A stretch of DNA of 64,000 nucleotides from DASPKM01 sp036402175 (GTDB lineage Bacteria; Bacteroidota; Bacteroidia; Chitinophagales; Chitinophagaceae): contig DASWTK010000054.1 of NCBI GenBank assembly GCA_036402175.1, positions 50,626-114,625 of the forward strand, given 5' to 3'. Shown here piece after piece: positions 25,844 through 34,268 of the stretch (position 1 is the first letter of the stretch; every line of letters starts with the position of its first letter). The notes below the pieces were generated by a model. That model made no database searches. It was not told the DNA's origin and saw nothing but the letters and a program-made list of their open reading frames with translations. The position numbers and the translations under genes are program-made.

Positions 25844-27127
25844 ATGAAACTCGCGGTTATTACCTGGATCATGTTCTCTTTCGGTTTGCAGCTGAATGGA
25901 GGAACACTGGGCAAAAATGGATCAGATTCTGAAATGCTCGCCCAATGGATGGAACTTCATTGTCGCATGATCAGGTTCACAAAAGGAATTTCTCATGTAG
26001 CTTATACAAGGCATTTTGCTTATACCAGTATTGCTGTTTATGAAGCAGGCCGGCAAAGTGAACGGGGCTACACATCACTTACCAGGCAATTGAATGGACT
26101 TGAGACGGTCCCTGTGGCTACCGACAAAAAACTACATGGTTCTGCAAGCGTCAGCGCGGCTTACGCAGAAATGCTCAGACATTTTTATGGCTCATTCCCG
26201 GCATGTTCAATTCTGATAGATTCTCTCGAAAGCGCCCAGCGGATTAATTCAAGCAGCACTGGTTCCGAAAAGCTGACACAACAAAGTAAGGCACATGGAA
26301 AAAGTATAGCACAGGCTGTTATTACATGGGCACAGCAGGACAATTCAACGGCAACAATTCAATACAAGCCTAAGGAAGGAGAATCATTCTGGCAACCAAC
26401 ACCACCGGCCTTTTCTCCTGCAGCAGTTCCTCATTGGGGCAATAACAGAACACTTGTGAAGGGAGAAAATGAATTGGCAAAAATTCTTCAGGCACCTGTG
26501 TATGGTTCCGACAGCAGCGCTGATTTTTACAAAATGGCAAAAGAGGTATACCAGACTTCTGAGAACCTGACAGCTGAACAAAAAGAGATCGCATTGTACT
26601 GGGACGATTCTCCGGATGGTAAATACATTACCGTTCCGGGTCATTGGGCTCACATTCTTACATCCCTTATAAGGCATCACAAACTGTCGATCATGGAAGC
26701 CGCAGAAGCTTATGTGAAGATGTCGGTTGCCATGCACGATGCAGCTGTTCTTACATGGGCAGCAAAATATCAGTACGGAATTCCCAGGCCTGTAACATTT
26801 ATACAACGTTATTTTAAACCGGGATGGTTATCCCTGATAGGAACACCACCACATCCCGAATTCCCAGCTGCACACGCTACATTATCCAATGCGGCGGCTA
26901 CAGCGCTCTGTTCAACGTTTGGTGAGAAATGCAGTTTCACCGATAGCGCGTATGTGGTTATCGGGATGCGTGCACGTTCTTACGCAACATTGAAGGAGGC
27001 TGCAAGGGAGGCTGGCATGTCGCGACTTTACGGAGGTATTCATTACCGTTATTCAATTGAACAAGGCCTTTCGCTTGGTGAACGAACTGCTCAGCATGTT
27101 GTAAAAAATATCAGGTTCCACCAGTAA
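25844..27127 (+). CDS. Vanadium-dependent haloperoxidase/PAP2-family protein, copy 1
   Basis: 427 residues with an N-terminal hydrophobic signal-like segment. The active-site order of the vanadium chloroperoxidase/PAP2 superfamily is visible: KYQYGIPRPVTF (Lys and Arg-Pro) near residue 305, HPEFPAAHATLSNAA near residue 340, and the final YGGIHYRYSIEQG (Arg and His) near residue 400. Members either oxidise halides with peroxide or act as acid phosphatases; the sequence alone does not settle this, and PAAH instead of PSGH is the variant usual in the bacterial secreted subfamily. It is followed 67 bases later by a second, related gene. Confidence 0.88.
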   Translation: MKLAVITWIMFSFGLQLNGGTLGKNGSDSEMLAQWMELHCRMIRFTKGISHVAYTRHFAYTSIAVYEAGRQSERGYTSLTRQLNGLETVPVATDKKLHGSASVSAAYAEMLRHFYGSFPACSILIDSLESAQRINSSSTGSEKLTQQSKAHGKSIAQAVITWAQQDNSTATIQYKPKEGESFWQPTPPAFSPAAVPHWGNNRTLVKGENELAKILQAPVYGSDSSADFYKMAKEVYQTSENLTAEQKEIALYWDDSPDGKYITVPGHWAHILTSLIRHHKLSIMEAAEAYVKMSVAMHDAAVLTWAAKYQYGIPRPVTFIQRYFKPGWLSLIGTPPHPEFPAAHATLSNAAATALCSTFGEKCSFTDSAYVVIGMRARSYATLKEAAREAGMSRLYGGIHYRYSIEQGLSLGERTAQHVVKNIRFHQ

Positions 27128-27194
27128 TTGAGATCTCATCACTGATTAATCTTCACATTTTCCAGTAACATTTTTAACCATTTAAAAAATTATC

Positions 27195-28553
27195 ATGTCA
27201 TCACATTTTATCAGGATGAAGAGGGATTTTATTCCCTTATTCGTCCACGCAGCAATCATTTCTACATTACTCCTGGGCTCGTGCGAGAAGGTACGCGATG
27301 TACCGCAAAACGCCAATGCATTTCATTCGTCAGAAGTGGCAGAAGAATGGATGAAACTTCAGATTCGCCTGATGCGTAACAGCACCGGAATTCCAAACCA
27401 GGCTTTTTCGCGGCATTATGTTTATGCAGGAATCGCGGCTTATGAATCAATTTCTCCGTCTCTGCCTGGAGCTATAGTCAACAGGGCTAAATGGAATGGG
27501 CTGACAGGTCTGCCAGCAAGCAATCCGAAGTTGAAATATTACTGGCCTGCCAGTATGAATGCGGCGCTGGCTTCAATTAACAGGTCGATGTTTCCAAATG
27601 CAAACGTTACAGACAAAGCCGCAATTGATTCTCTGGAAAATGCATTAAACAGCAGCTTCAGTGCAGAGGCAGAAAATGATCGGATTGTGTCCGCTAATAA
27701 TTTCGGAAAACAGGTTGCCGCTGCAATTTATAATTGGGCAGAGACAGATGGGTATAAAACGTCCGGTGGTGCATATACGCCACCCACGGGTCCGGGATTG
27801 TGGGTTCCCACACCACCGGCATACGCAAATGCTGCTTCTCCTTACTGGGGAAACAATAGGCCAGTGGTCCGCGGCAGTATCATGAATTCAATGCCCGACG
27901 CGCCGATTGCTTATTCAGCTGATCCTGGTTCTCCGTTTTATCAGATGGTGAAACAGGTGTACGATGCATCTCAGGTTCTGACTCAGGAACAAAAAAATAT
28001 GGCAATGTATTGGAGAGATGTTCCGGGTGTGACCTCACCAGGGCACTGGCTGAGCATTTTGTACCAGGTGGTTTCAGCTGGTGATGTAAGCCTGGAAAAA
28101 GCTGCCCTTGCATATGCATTAACCGGCGCGGCGATCAACGATGGATTGATAGCATGCTGGCAGGCTAAGTATCATTTCAACCTTGTAAGGCCAATAACTT
28201 ATATCAGGAATGTCATAGGTGCAAGTGAATGGCTTTCTTTTCTGACAACGCCCGGGCATCCGGAATACCCTTCCGCGCATGCGGTGCTTTCAGCCGCTGC
28301 AGCGGACGTGTTCACACATCTGTTCGGGAACAAAAGTTTCACAGACCATACGTATGATTATCTGGGATATCCTGCGCGGAATTATAATTCATTTAAGGCA
28401 ATCGGAGAAGATGCATCTTATTCGAGGTTCTATGCCGGAATTCATTACCTGCCATCAATCGAAGCGGGAATTAAACAAGGAAGAAAAATAACTGAGAATA
28501 TATTTTCAGAGATTAAAGATTATGATCAGTCGCCAGACGGATTTGAAAAATAG
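27195..28553 (+). CDS. Vanadium-dependent haloperoxidase/PAP2-family lipoprotein, copy 2
   Basis: 452 residues; the N-terminus ends in a lipobox-like LLGSC (Cys about residue 30; the ATG at 27216 is an alternative start). It is paralogous to the preceding gene over its whole length: both have WMKLQ/WMELH near the start, WxPTPPAxxxAAxPxWGNNRP/T, KYHFNLVRPITYIR, HPEYPSAHAVLSAAAADV and FYAGIHYLPSIEAG. Here the second motif keeps PSAH. The pair is presumably one transcription unit made by tandem duplication; copy 2 is predicted to be lipid-anchored while copy 1 appears secreted. A chlorination, bromination or phosphatase role is unresolved. Confidence 0.88.
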   Translation: MSSHFIRMKRDFIPLFVHAAIISTLLLGSCEKVRDVPQNANAFHSSEVAEEWMKLQIRLMRNSTGIPNQAFSRHYVYAGIAAYESISPSLPGAIVNRAKWNGLTGLPASNPKLKYYWPASMNAALASINRSMFPNANVTDKAAIDSLENALNSSFSAEAENDRIVSANNFGKQVAAAIYNWAETDGYKTSGGAYTPPTGPGLWVPTPPAYANAASPYWGNNRPVVRGSIMNSMPDAPIAYSADPGSPFYQMVKQVYDASQVLTQEQKNMAMYWRDVPGVTSPGHWLSILYQVVSAGDVSLEKAALAYALTGAAINDGLIACWQAKYHFNLVRPITYIRNVIGASEWLSFLTTPGHPEYPSAHAVLSAAAADVFTHLFGNKSFTDHTYDYLGYPARNYNSFKAIGEDASYSRFYAGIHYLPSIEAGIKQGRKITENIFSEIKDYDQSPDGFEK

Positions 28554-28611
28554 TAACAGAAGGTAGGACGGATGAAAACAGAGCTCCATTTATTGGGGCT
28601 TTTGTTTTTGT

Positions 28612-28640
28612 AAAAAAAGCCCGCGGTAGAAACCACGGGC
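28612..28640 (-). terminator. Minus-strand rho-independent terminator without an obvious gene
   Basis: GCCCGCGGT (28619-28627) pairs with ACCACGGGC (28632-28640) around an AGAA loop (one mismatch), next to seven A residues at 28612-28618. That is a T7 tail only when read on the minus strand. No minus-strand gene ends here; genes on both sides are on the plus strand. A second possible hairpin (28596-28603 with 28615-28622) shares the GCCC segment. Confidence 0.7.
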
Positions 28641-28787
28641 GTACAACTCTTTGAGAAAATTACTCTGATTTAAATATAAATGCACCCCGTGATTTAATAA
28701 CCGGCAGTTTCAAATTCTTGCGTTTTTATGACATTTGCCTGATTGCGGTAATCATTCGCAATCGGCCGCTTATACTTAACTTGTATA

Positions 28788-30599
28788 ATGCAAACAGCTC
28801 CCAAATTATCCGGCAGGATAGGCAGGGTGAAGAAAAATCTCCGGCTGGGGATGCTGCTTGCCTGGACTGCTTCACCAAAGTTGCTTACGCGTTATACGAT
28901 CCTTGGAATGTTCAATGCAGTTATGCCTCCGGTAGCTGTGTACCTGGGAGCTGTACTGGTGAACAAAATCTCTGATGCAAGAGTTCAGTCGCTGGGATTG
29001 CAGGACATTCTTCCTATCATAATAGGGTTATGGTTAACAGTTGGAATTCAGCGGGCTGTTGGAGCATACCTGGGTTATGGGAGAAACCTTTTTGTCCGTA
29101 GGGTAGAACTGGAGGCTGAGAGAAGATTGCTCGAGAAGGCTTCCAAGATCGACCTCGGTCATTTTGATAATTCCGATTGGTTCGACAGGCTCGCACGCGC
29201 CAAGCGCGATGTTTCGTGGAGGCCCGGCGATCTTACATGGTCTGTACTCGGATTATCGGGGAATATTGTGACCATTGTGCTGATGGCGGGTTTGCTGGCG
29301 AGTCTTCATTATATACTTGTTGTTCTCGCGCTTGGGGCGGCATTATTATCGCTTGCGCTGGAAAGTCGTGTTACTACAAGGTTGTATAAATACTTTTATA
29401 AAGAAACACCGGAAGAAAGAGAGCGAAATTACCTGGGCGAATTACTTGTTCAGCCACGAAATACCAAAGAGATCAGGGCTTATGTGCTGTCTGATTATCT
29501 GTTGGAACGACACAAAAAATTATCTGAAGACCTGTTCCGCCAGCGACAAAAGATGTACAGGTCCGGCACGCGGGTTTCCATGCTTACCGGCCTGGTGACC
29601 GGCACTACCCTCGCAATAGCCTATGTCTTTGTAGCGCTCCGTGGAATAGAAGGTACGATTGATCCGGGCGGAGTTGTACTGGTAATCGGAGCTTTTACTT
29701 CCGTTGCTGGAACCCTTGCGCAAATCTCCAGCACCTTTGTCGCGGTTGACCAGCACACTACATTCCTGGATGATTATTTTTCATTTCTGACAATAGAACC
29801 GATACTGAATGTGCCTTCGAAGCCGGAAACATTCCCGTCTGGTCCAGTCAATGGTATCGAATTCAGGAATATCGGCTTTACATATCCGGGAGGTACAGCA
29901 CCCGCGGTAAAAGACCTGACGCTGGAAATAAGGAAAGGCGAGCTGATGGCATTGGTAGGTGAAAACGGTGCGGGAAAAAGTACACTCATCAAATTGCTGC
30001 TCCGGTTCTATGATGTGCAGGAAGGGTCTGTAATTATCGGGGGTGTAGATGTAAAGGAAATGGAACCGGAAACGCTGAGGAACAGGATTGGCGTGCTTTT
30101 CCAGGATTATGCGACCTATGAACTTAGCATCAGGGAAAATGTTTTAATGGGCAGGCCCAATGGCCAGGCCGAAGACGCGAGAGTGTTAAAAGCGCTGCAG
30201 GATTCCCGGAGCGAATGGCTGATACAGAAAATGCCCAATGGGCTTGATTCCAAAGTAGGCCGCCTGTTTGAAGGTGGACACGACCTTTCGGGAGGTGAAT
30301 GGCAGCGGCTTGCACTGGCGCGAATCATGTTCCGCGATGCCGATATCTGGATCCTCGACGAACCTACAGCCTCACTGGATCCCGAAGCCGAAGCCGCCAT
30401 TTTTGCGGAGCTGAAAGAAAACCTGCGTGGACGAATAGGAATTGTGATCTCACACCGGTTTTCCACCGTTCGCATTGCCGACAGGATTGCCGTAATTGCC
30501 GACGGACGGGTCACGGAATTGGGAACACACGATGAATTGATCCGGGCAAATAATCGCTATGCGAAGCTTTTTGAACTCCAGGCGTCCGGCTACCGGTGA
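28788..30599 (+). CDS. ABC exporter: fused permease and ATPase half-transporter
   Basis: 603 residues. The N-terminal ~340 residues are a type I exporter membrane domain with about six helices (LLTRYTILGMFNAVMPPVAV, ILPIIIGLWLTVGIQRAVGA, then further pairs). The ATPase follows: Walker A GENGAGKST near residue 390, Q-loop FQDYATYELS, signature LSGGEWQRLALAR, Walker B IWILDEPTASLDP, H-loop ISHRFSTV. It works as a homodimer or with a partner half-transporter, in the inner membrane, exporting an unknown substrate (lipid, peptide or drug). The ATG at 28788 is the only good start. It appears monocistronic. Confidence 0.93.
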   Translation: MQTAPKLSGRIGRVKKNLRLGMLLAWTASPKLLTRYTILGMFNAVMPPVAVYLGAVLVNKISDARVQSLGLQDILPIIIGLWLTVGIQRAVGAYLGYGRNLFVRRVELEAERRLLEKASKIDLGHFDNSDWFDRLARAKRDVSWRPGDLTWSVLGLSGNIVTIVLMAGLLASLHYILVVLALGAALLSLALESRVTTRLYKYFYKETPEERERNYLGELLVQPRNTKEIRAYVLSDYLLERHKKLSEDLFRQRQKMYRSGTRVSMLTGLVTGTTLAIAYVFVALRGIEGTIDPGGVVLVIGAFTSVAGTLAQISSTFVAVDQHTTFLDDYFSFLTIEPILNVPSKPETFPSGPVNGIEFRNIGFTYPGGTAPAVKDLTLEIRKGELMALVGENGAGKSTLIKLLLRFYDVQEGSVIIGGVDVKEMEPETLRNRIGVLFQDYATYELSIRENVLMGRPNGQAEDARVLKALQDSRSEWLIQKMPNGLDSKVGRLFEGGHDLSGGEWQRLALARIMFRDADIWILDEPTASLDPEAEAAIFAELKENLRGRIGIVISHRFSTVRIADRIAVIADGRVTELGTHDELIRANNRYAKLFELQASGYR

Positions 30600-30727
30600 G
30601 ATATTATTTTCCTTCTGTGACATGAAGTTTTATAATTTGATATTTTTACAAATAGGTTATGTACCTTAACAGCCATAAAGGTTGAAAACCTATACTGTTT
30701 TTACTAACTCTTTAAATTCAAAACGTC

Positions 30728-31096
30728 ATGGCAAAAGCAGCTAAAAAATCAGCTAAAAAAGCAGCAAAGAAATCTGCATCAAAAGCCCCAAAGAAAGCAG
30801 CAAAAAAAGCAGCTCCTAAAAAAGCAGCAGCGAAGAAAAAATCTGCAAGAAAACCCAACGCAGCATTCATGGCACCTCTTACTCCAAGCGCTACTTTAGC
30901 AGAAGTGGTTGGAAGCAAGCCAATGCCAAGAACTGAAGTGGTTAAAAAAATCTGGGATTACATCAAGAAGAATAATTGCCAGGATAAGAAGAACAGAAGA
31001 ATGATCAACGCTGATGAAAAGTTAAGACCACTTTTCGGAAAAGATCAGATCTCTATGTTCGATCTTGCCAAGATAGTGAACAAGCACGTGAAGTAA
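30728..31096 (+). CDS. Histone-H1-like basic tail fused to SWIB domain
   Basis: 122 residues. The first ~42 are almost only Lys and Ala (repeats of KKAAKK and SAKKAA), like the C-terminal tail of histone H1 and bacterial HctA/AlgP-type proteins. Residues ~48-122 are a SWIB/MDM2 domain (PSATLAEVVGSKPMPRTEVV, KKIWDYIKKNNCQDKKNRRM, DEKLRPLFGKDQISMFDLAK). SWIB domains come from eukaryotic chromatin remodelling complexes and occur in Chlamydiae and Bacteroidota. A DNA-condensing or nucleoid-associated role is inferred from the basic tail. The tail is mirrored on the opposite strand by a Phe/Ala-rich shadow frame. A large structured terminator follows at 31111-31213. Confidence 0.92.
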   Translation: MAKAAKKSAKKAAKKSASKAPKKAAKKAAPKKAAAKKKSARKPNAAFMAPLTPSATLAEVVGSKPMPRTEVVKKIWDYIKKNNCQDKKNRRMINADEKLRPLFGKDQISMFDLAKIVNKHVK

Positions 31097-31110
31097 TTCA
31101 GGTGTATTGA

Positions 31111-31213
31111 CTGGCAGGTTTAATTTACAACAACCGGTGCTTTTGCCAAAACTAAGCACCCGATGGTGATCTATTCTGGTTACGTTGTAATTTGTACCTG
31201 CCAGATTTTTTTT
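31111..31213 (+). terminator. Nested long hairpin ending in a T run
   Basis: The outer arms begin CTGGCAGGT (31111-31119) and end ACCTGCCAG (31196-31204), with further pairing (TTACAAC with GTTGTAA). Inside is a second hairpin, GGTGCTT (31136-31142) with AAGCACC (31154-31160). Eight T residues follow (31206-31213). Much larger than an ordinary terminator; it lies between the convergent SWIB and DUF4342 genes. Confidence 0.75.
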
Positions 31214-31233
31214 GTCTTGTTTGTAAAATCATT

Positions 31234-31491
31234 TTAAGGAGTCTTTTCACTTTCTTCCCTTTCCACTGCAATCGTGCATTCACCTATTAATGCCGCAAGC
31301 GCACCGATTGCCGCAAGTACCGGTGCCAGCACAGCTCCTACAACTCCGATGGTTAATGGTATGCTCATCAGCTCTTTGCCGGATTTATCGTGAATGGTGA
31401 TCTTTCTGATGTTGCCCTCTCTTATCAATTCCTTGACCTTGTTTATCAGTTCTTCTCCGTTAATGTTAAATGTTTCTTTTGTAGTTGACAT
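31234..31491 (-). CDS. DUF4342-type small protein
   Basis: 85 residues from the ATG at 31491 (MSTTKETFNINGEELINKV); the ATG at 31515 adds eight residues without family similarity. The layout fits DUF4342: an amphipathic first helix (ELINKVKELIREGNIRKITI), a short beta hairpin (HDKSGKELMSIPL), then a hydrophobic helix (TIGVVGAVLAPVLAAIGALA) and a short hydrophilic tail with a Cys. DUF4342 proteins pair a DNA- or RNA-binding-like N-terminus with a membrane-associating segment; function unknown. It converges on the SWIB gene. Confidence 0.8.
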   Translation of the reverse strand: MSTTKETFNINGEELINKVKELIREGNIRKITIHDKSGKELMSIPLTIGVVGAVLAPVLAAIGALAALIGECTIAVEREESEKTP

Positions 31492-31727
31492 ATGCTGCTT
31501 TTTAAATATGATCAATTAATAAGGCTCGTAGCGAATTTAATGAATATGGAAAGAATGGTAATTAATACCTTATATTTACAGAAGTGATTTTAAGCTCTTG
31601 CAACATTCAGTCTGGATCAGAAACAATTCTTACTTGTTGTTTCAGTAATAGTTAATCTCCTCCTCTGCTTTTTGCTGTTGGTCCTTCTATCACCGGTACT
31701 TTAATTGATTATTTAAATTAGCGTTTT

Positions 31728-31997
31728 ATGAACATGTATGTTTCAAATCTTAGTTTTCATACAGTTGATGATGACTTAAGAAAATTATTTGAACAATTTG
31801 GCGCCGTTAGTTCGGCCAAAGTTATTTTGGACAGAGGTACAGGACGTAGCCGTGGTTTCGGATTCGTGGAAATGGATTCCGATACGGAAGCGAAAGAGGC
31901 AATGAAAAACCTGCATAACAAAGAGATCGAAGGCAGAGCCATGTCTGTGACAGTGGCAAAAGAAAGGACTGTCCGCTCTGACAACAAAAGGTGGTAA
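31728..31997 (+). CDS. RRM-type RNA-binding protein
   Basis: 89 residues forming one RNA-recognition motif: RNP2 MYVSNLSFHT at the start, RNP1 RGFGFVEM in the middle, and the end VTVAKERTVRS followed by a short basic tail. Bacterial RRM proteins of this size (Rbp type) are common in cyanobacteria and Bacteroidota, bind A/U-rich single-stranded RNA, and are often cold-induced. The long A/T-rich leader (from about 31520) and the adjacent convergent DEAD-box helicase gene fit an RNA-metabolism setting; the pairing with cold response is an inference. A long hairpin terminator follows at 32027-32078. Confidence 0.93.
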   Translation: MNMYVSNLSFHTVDDDLRKLFEQFGAVSSAKVILDRGTGRSRGFGFVEMDSDTEAKEAMKNLHNKEIEGRAMSVTVAKERTVRSDNKRW

Positions 31998-32026
31998 TTC
32001 CTAAAATTTAAAGTCAGGTAAAAAAA

Positions 32027-32078
32027 ATGTCCTGGACTGGTAATTCAATGAATTGCCGGTTCAGGACATTTGTCTTTT
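32027..32078 (+). terminator. Long hairpin terminator between convergent RRM and DEAD-box genes
   Basis: A 21-bp stem (32027-32047 with 32049-32069) in which 18 positions match and the others can form G-U pairs, arms starting ATGTCCTGG and ending CAGGACAT. It is followed by TTTGTCTTTT and preceded by seven A residues, so it can terminate in both directions. Confidence 0.88.
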
Positions 32079-32103
32079 ATACTCAGTTCATCCGCTCTTG
32101 CAC

Positions 32104-33354
32104 TCAGGACATCTGCCTGTATGCTGAAGTCCGGAATTTCTTCCTGGCTACAGGAGCGTTTCTTTGATAAGGCCTTGCTGAAACGGTGACAGGTTGCCTC
32201 GTTTCGGTCATTATCGATGGATGAAATGGATGATCTTTTTCTAACGGAATAGATTTACCGATGAGCTTGTGAATATCATTCAATGAAGCTTTTTCTTCAT
32301 GATCGCAGAATGAGATGGCTTTACCAGATGAGCCAGCTCTTCCGGTACGGCCAATCCTGTGCACGTATGTTTCAGGAACATCCGGCAATTCAAAATTGAT
32401 CACGTGTGATAATTCAATGATATCAATGCCGCGTGCCGCAATATCGGTTGCAACCAGTATCCTTGTTCTTCTTTGCTTGAAATTCTGCAACGCAGCCTGT
32501 CTTGCATTTTGGGACTTGTTGCCATGAATGGCTTCTGCTTTGATCCCAGCATGGTTCAGATCCTTACAGAGCCTGTCGGCGCCGTGTTTTGTTTTTGTAA
32601 AAACCAGCGCGGAGAGAATTGACCTGTCTTCAAGCAAATGGATCAGCAGTGATCTTTTATCCTGCTTCTTTACCTGGTAAAGGCTTTGCAGAATAGTGTC
32701 GGCCGTTGATGAAACCGGCGTTACTTCAACTTTTACCGGTTTTTTCAATAAAGCGTTGGCAAGCTGCTGAATCACCGGAGGCATGGTCGCGGAAAAGAAA
32801 AGGGTCTGACGCTGCGAAGGCAATTTTGCAATGATCTTCTTTACGTCATGGATAAATCCCATGTCCAGCATACGGTCAGCTTCATCAAGAACAAAGTATT
32901 TAATATCGCGAAGCGAAATGATTCCCTGGTTCATCAGGTCAAGCAGGCGGCCGGGGGTAGCGACAATGATGTCAACTCCACGTCGGATCGCATTCACCTG
33001 AGTGTATTGAGAAACTCCTCCAAAGATTACAATATGCTTCAGGTCAAGGTATTGACCATATGCCCTGAAGCTTTCACCGATCTGCACCGCCAGTTCCCTG
33101 GTAGGTGTAAGTATCAGCGTTCTGACAGGCGTACGACCGTTCTGATTGTTATCATCCTGAAGATGCATCAGCTGAAGCAGGGGAATTGCAAAAGCCGCTG
33201 TTTTCCCGGTACCGGTTTGCGCGCAACCGAGCAGATCAAGTTGTTGTAATACAATGGGAATGGCTTGCTGTTGAATTGGTGTGGGCGTAGTGTAGCCCTT
33301 GTTGCTCACCGCCTTTAATACAGGCGCAATGAGCTGTAGATTGTTAAACGACAA
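32104..33354 (-). CDS. rhlE: RhlE-like DEAD-box RNA helicase
   Basis: 416 residues. All family motifs are present in order: Q motif (GYTTPTPIQQQAI), motif I AQTGTGKT near residue 45, PTRELAVQI, TPGRLLDL, motif II DEADRMLDMGF, motif III SATMP, then the second RecA domain with ARGIDI and the final HRIGRTGRAGSSGKA. The opening MSFNNLQLIAPVLKAVSNKG is close to the RhlE type. It remodels structured RNA, for example during ribosome assembly or in the cold. The C-terminal tail is short and basic (RPYQRN...RKKFRTSAYRQ). It converges on the RRM gene. The 276 bases upstream have no gene and could be a long regulated leader. Confidence 0.94.
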   Translation of the reverse strand: MSFNNLQLIAPVLKAVSNKGYTTPTPIQQQAIPIVLQQLDLLGCAQTGTGKTAAFAIPLLQLMHLQDDNNQNGRTPVRTLILTPTRELAVQIGESFRAYGQYLDLKHIVIFGGVSQYTQVNAIRRGVDIIVATPGRLLDLMNQGIISLRDIKYFVLDEADRMLDMGFIHDVKKIIAKLPSQRQTLFFSATMPPVIQQLANALLKKPVKVEVTPVSSTADTILQSLYQVKKQDKRSLLIHLLEDRSILSALVFTKTKHGADRLCKDLNHAGIKAEAIHGNKSQNARQAALQNFKQRRTRILVATDIAARGIDIIELSHVINFELPDVPETYVHRIGRTGRAGSSGKAISFCDHEEKASLNDIHKLIGKSIPLEKDHPFHPSIMTETRQPVTVSARPYQRNAPVARKKFRTSAYRQMS

Positions 33355-33690
33355 TTTTAAAGAATTTGATTAATAAATAATGTGGTAAGGCTATCGACGT
33401 ACAGATACTTTACCCGCCTTACGTTAAGCATCACAGTATTTGAAATGGAGAGAACAAGACAAACTCAGTGGAGCGGTAACATATAAGAAATGCGAAGATA
33501 CTTGATTAACAGCAGAATGCAAAGCTTTTATGAGACGATCATTAAACGGAAAGGTTAAATTCATGTTCAGACATGAATAACGGCTCAATCACGGCAAAAA
33601 TCCGTATCTTCATTTTAACCGGTTGAACCTGTGATAGTAATCTTTTCCGATGGATTACTTTTCTCTTCAACGGTTTTAAAAATCTTTGGC
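33355..33690. other. Intergenic leader region between divergent genes
   Basis: 336 bases between the DEAD-box helicase (minus) and the hypothetical gene at 33691 (plus). An inverted repeat, GTAAGGC (33385-33391) with GCCTTAC (33416-33422), lies in what would be the 5' leader of the helicase mRNA. Otherwise no gene or motif is supported; a GTG at 33631 could extend the plus-strand gene. Confidence 0.4.
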
Positions 33691-34008
33691 ATGATGTTAC
33701 AGAAAGAAGACCTGATGGGAGATTATGAATGGGTCAATGAAAATGGGTTTGATGCTTACACAGGTGATCCCAGCCGGCGGAAGTTTGACAGATTCAACGG
33801 CAACCAGGTGTTATTCCTTATAAATTCATATGCTTCCATAGTTGAGCGCTTCAGTATAAATGAGGGCAGGAAACTGGAGTCCCTTGTTATCAATCACCTT
33901 CCGCTGGAAATGAAAAGTGAGATATCGGTTTTCAACTGGCTTCGCAAAATATTAAATATCATACCTGAAGAAAAAATAACGTTCATTAAATCGGAGACAT
34001 TAAAGTAA
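33691..34008 (+). CDS. Hypothetical protein, 105 residues
   Basis: Not recognised. The start at the ATG 33691 is a judgement: a GTG at 33631 would add 20 residues with a hydrophobic stretch (VIFSDGLLFSSTVLKIFG), and another ATG lies at 33715. The body is a mixed alpha/beta hydrophilic protein (EWVNENGFDAYTGDPSRRKF, then NQVLFLINSYASIVERFSI and a C-terminal EEKITFIKSE). No signal peptide from the chosen start. It is eight bases upstream of another small gene in the same direction, and the two probably form an operon. Confidence 0.55.
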   Translation: MMLQKEDLMGDYEWVNENGFDAYTGDPSRRKFDRFNGNQVLFLINSYASIVERFSINEGRKLESLVINHLPLEMKSEISVFNWLRKILNIIPEEKITFIKSETLK

Positions 34009-34016
34009 GATTTCGT

Positions 34017-34268
34017 ATGACAAATGATCAGATTGAAAAGTTTTTGAAGCCCGAGTACCTGGGCACATCCCGTATTCAGATTAGCTTTAAAACCAGGCAA
34101 AGTATTAAGGGAATTTTTATCAAGACCAATGACTACGCCGAACTGAAGTCGAAAAACCTCTGGCGTATCGTAAGCGAGTCGAAGATCGACGAATACGCAA
34201 AGTCAAAGAATACAGGTCTTGCCCGGATTTTCAACGGGGTTGAAATGACAAGGTTGTCCCTTGCATAA
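34017..34268 (+). CDS. Hypothetical small protein, 83 residues
   Basis: Not recognised. A compact hydrophilic protein with alternating strand-like stretches (RIQISFKTRQSIKGIFIKTN, DYAELKSKNLWRIVSESKI) and a helix (IDEYAKSKNTGLARIFNGVE), closing LSLA. The pattern of a short beta sheet plus one helix suggests a small single-domain binding protein. It follows the 105-residue hypothetical gene by eight bases. No membrane segment or signal. Confidence 0.6.
   Translation: MTNDQIEKFLKPEYLGTSRIQISFKTRQSIKGIFIKTNDYAELKSKNLWRIVSESKIDEYAKSKNTGLARIFNGVEMTRLSLA

Noticed and set aside
25844..28553. Haloperoxidase pair considered as plain acid phosphatases
   Set aside because: Not excluded, but overall length and the bacterial haloperoxidase-like layout favour the vanadium-dependent family name; activity is left open.
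30718..30918. Minus-strand Phe/Ala-rich hydrophobic frame
   Set aside because: Mirror image of the Lys/Ala tail of the SWIB protein; hydrophobicity comes only from reading AAG/GCA codons in reverse.
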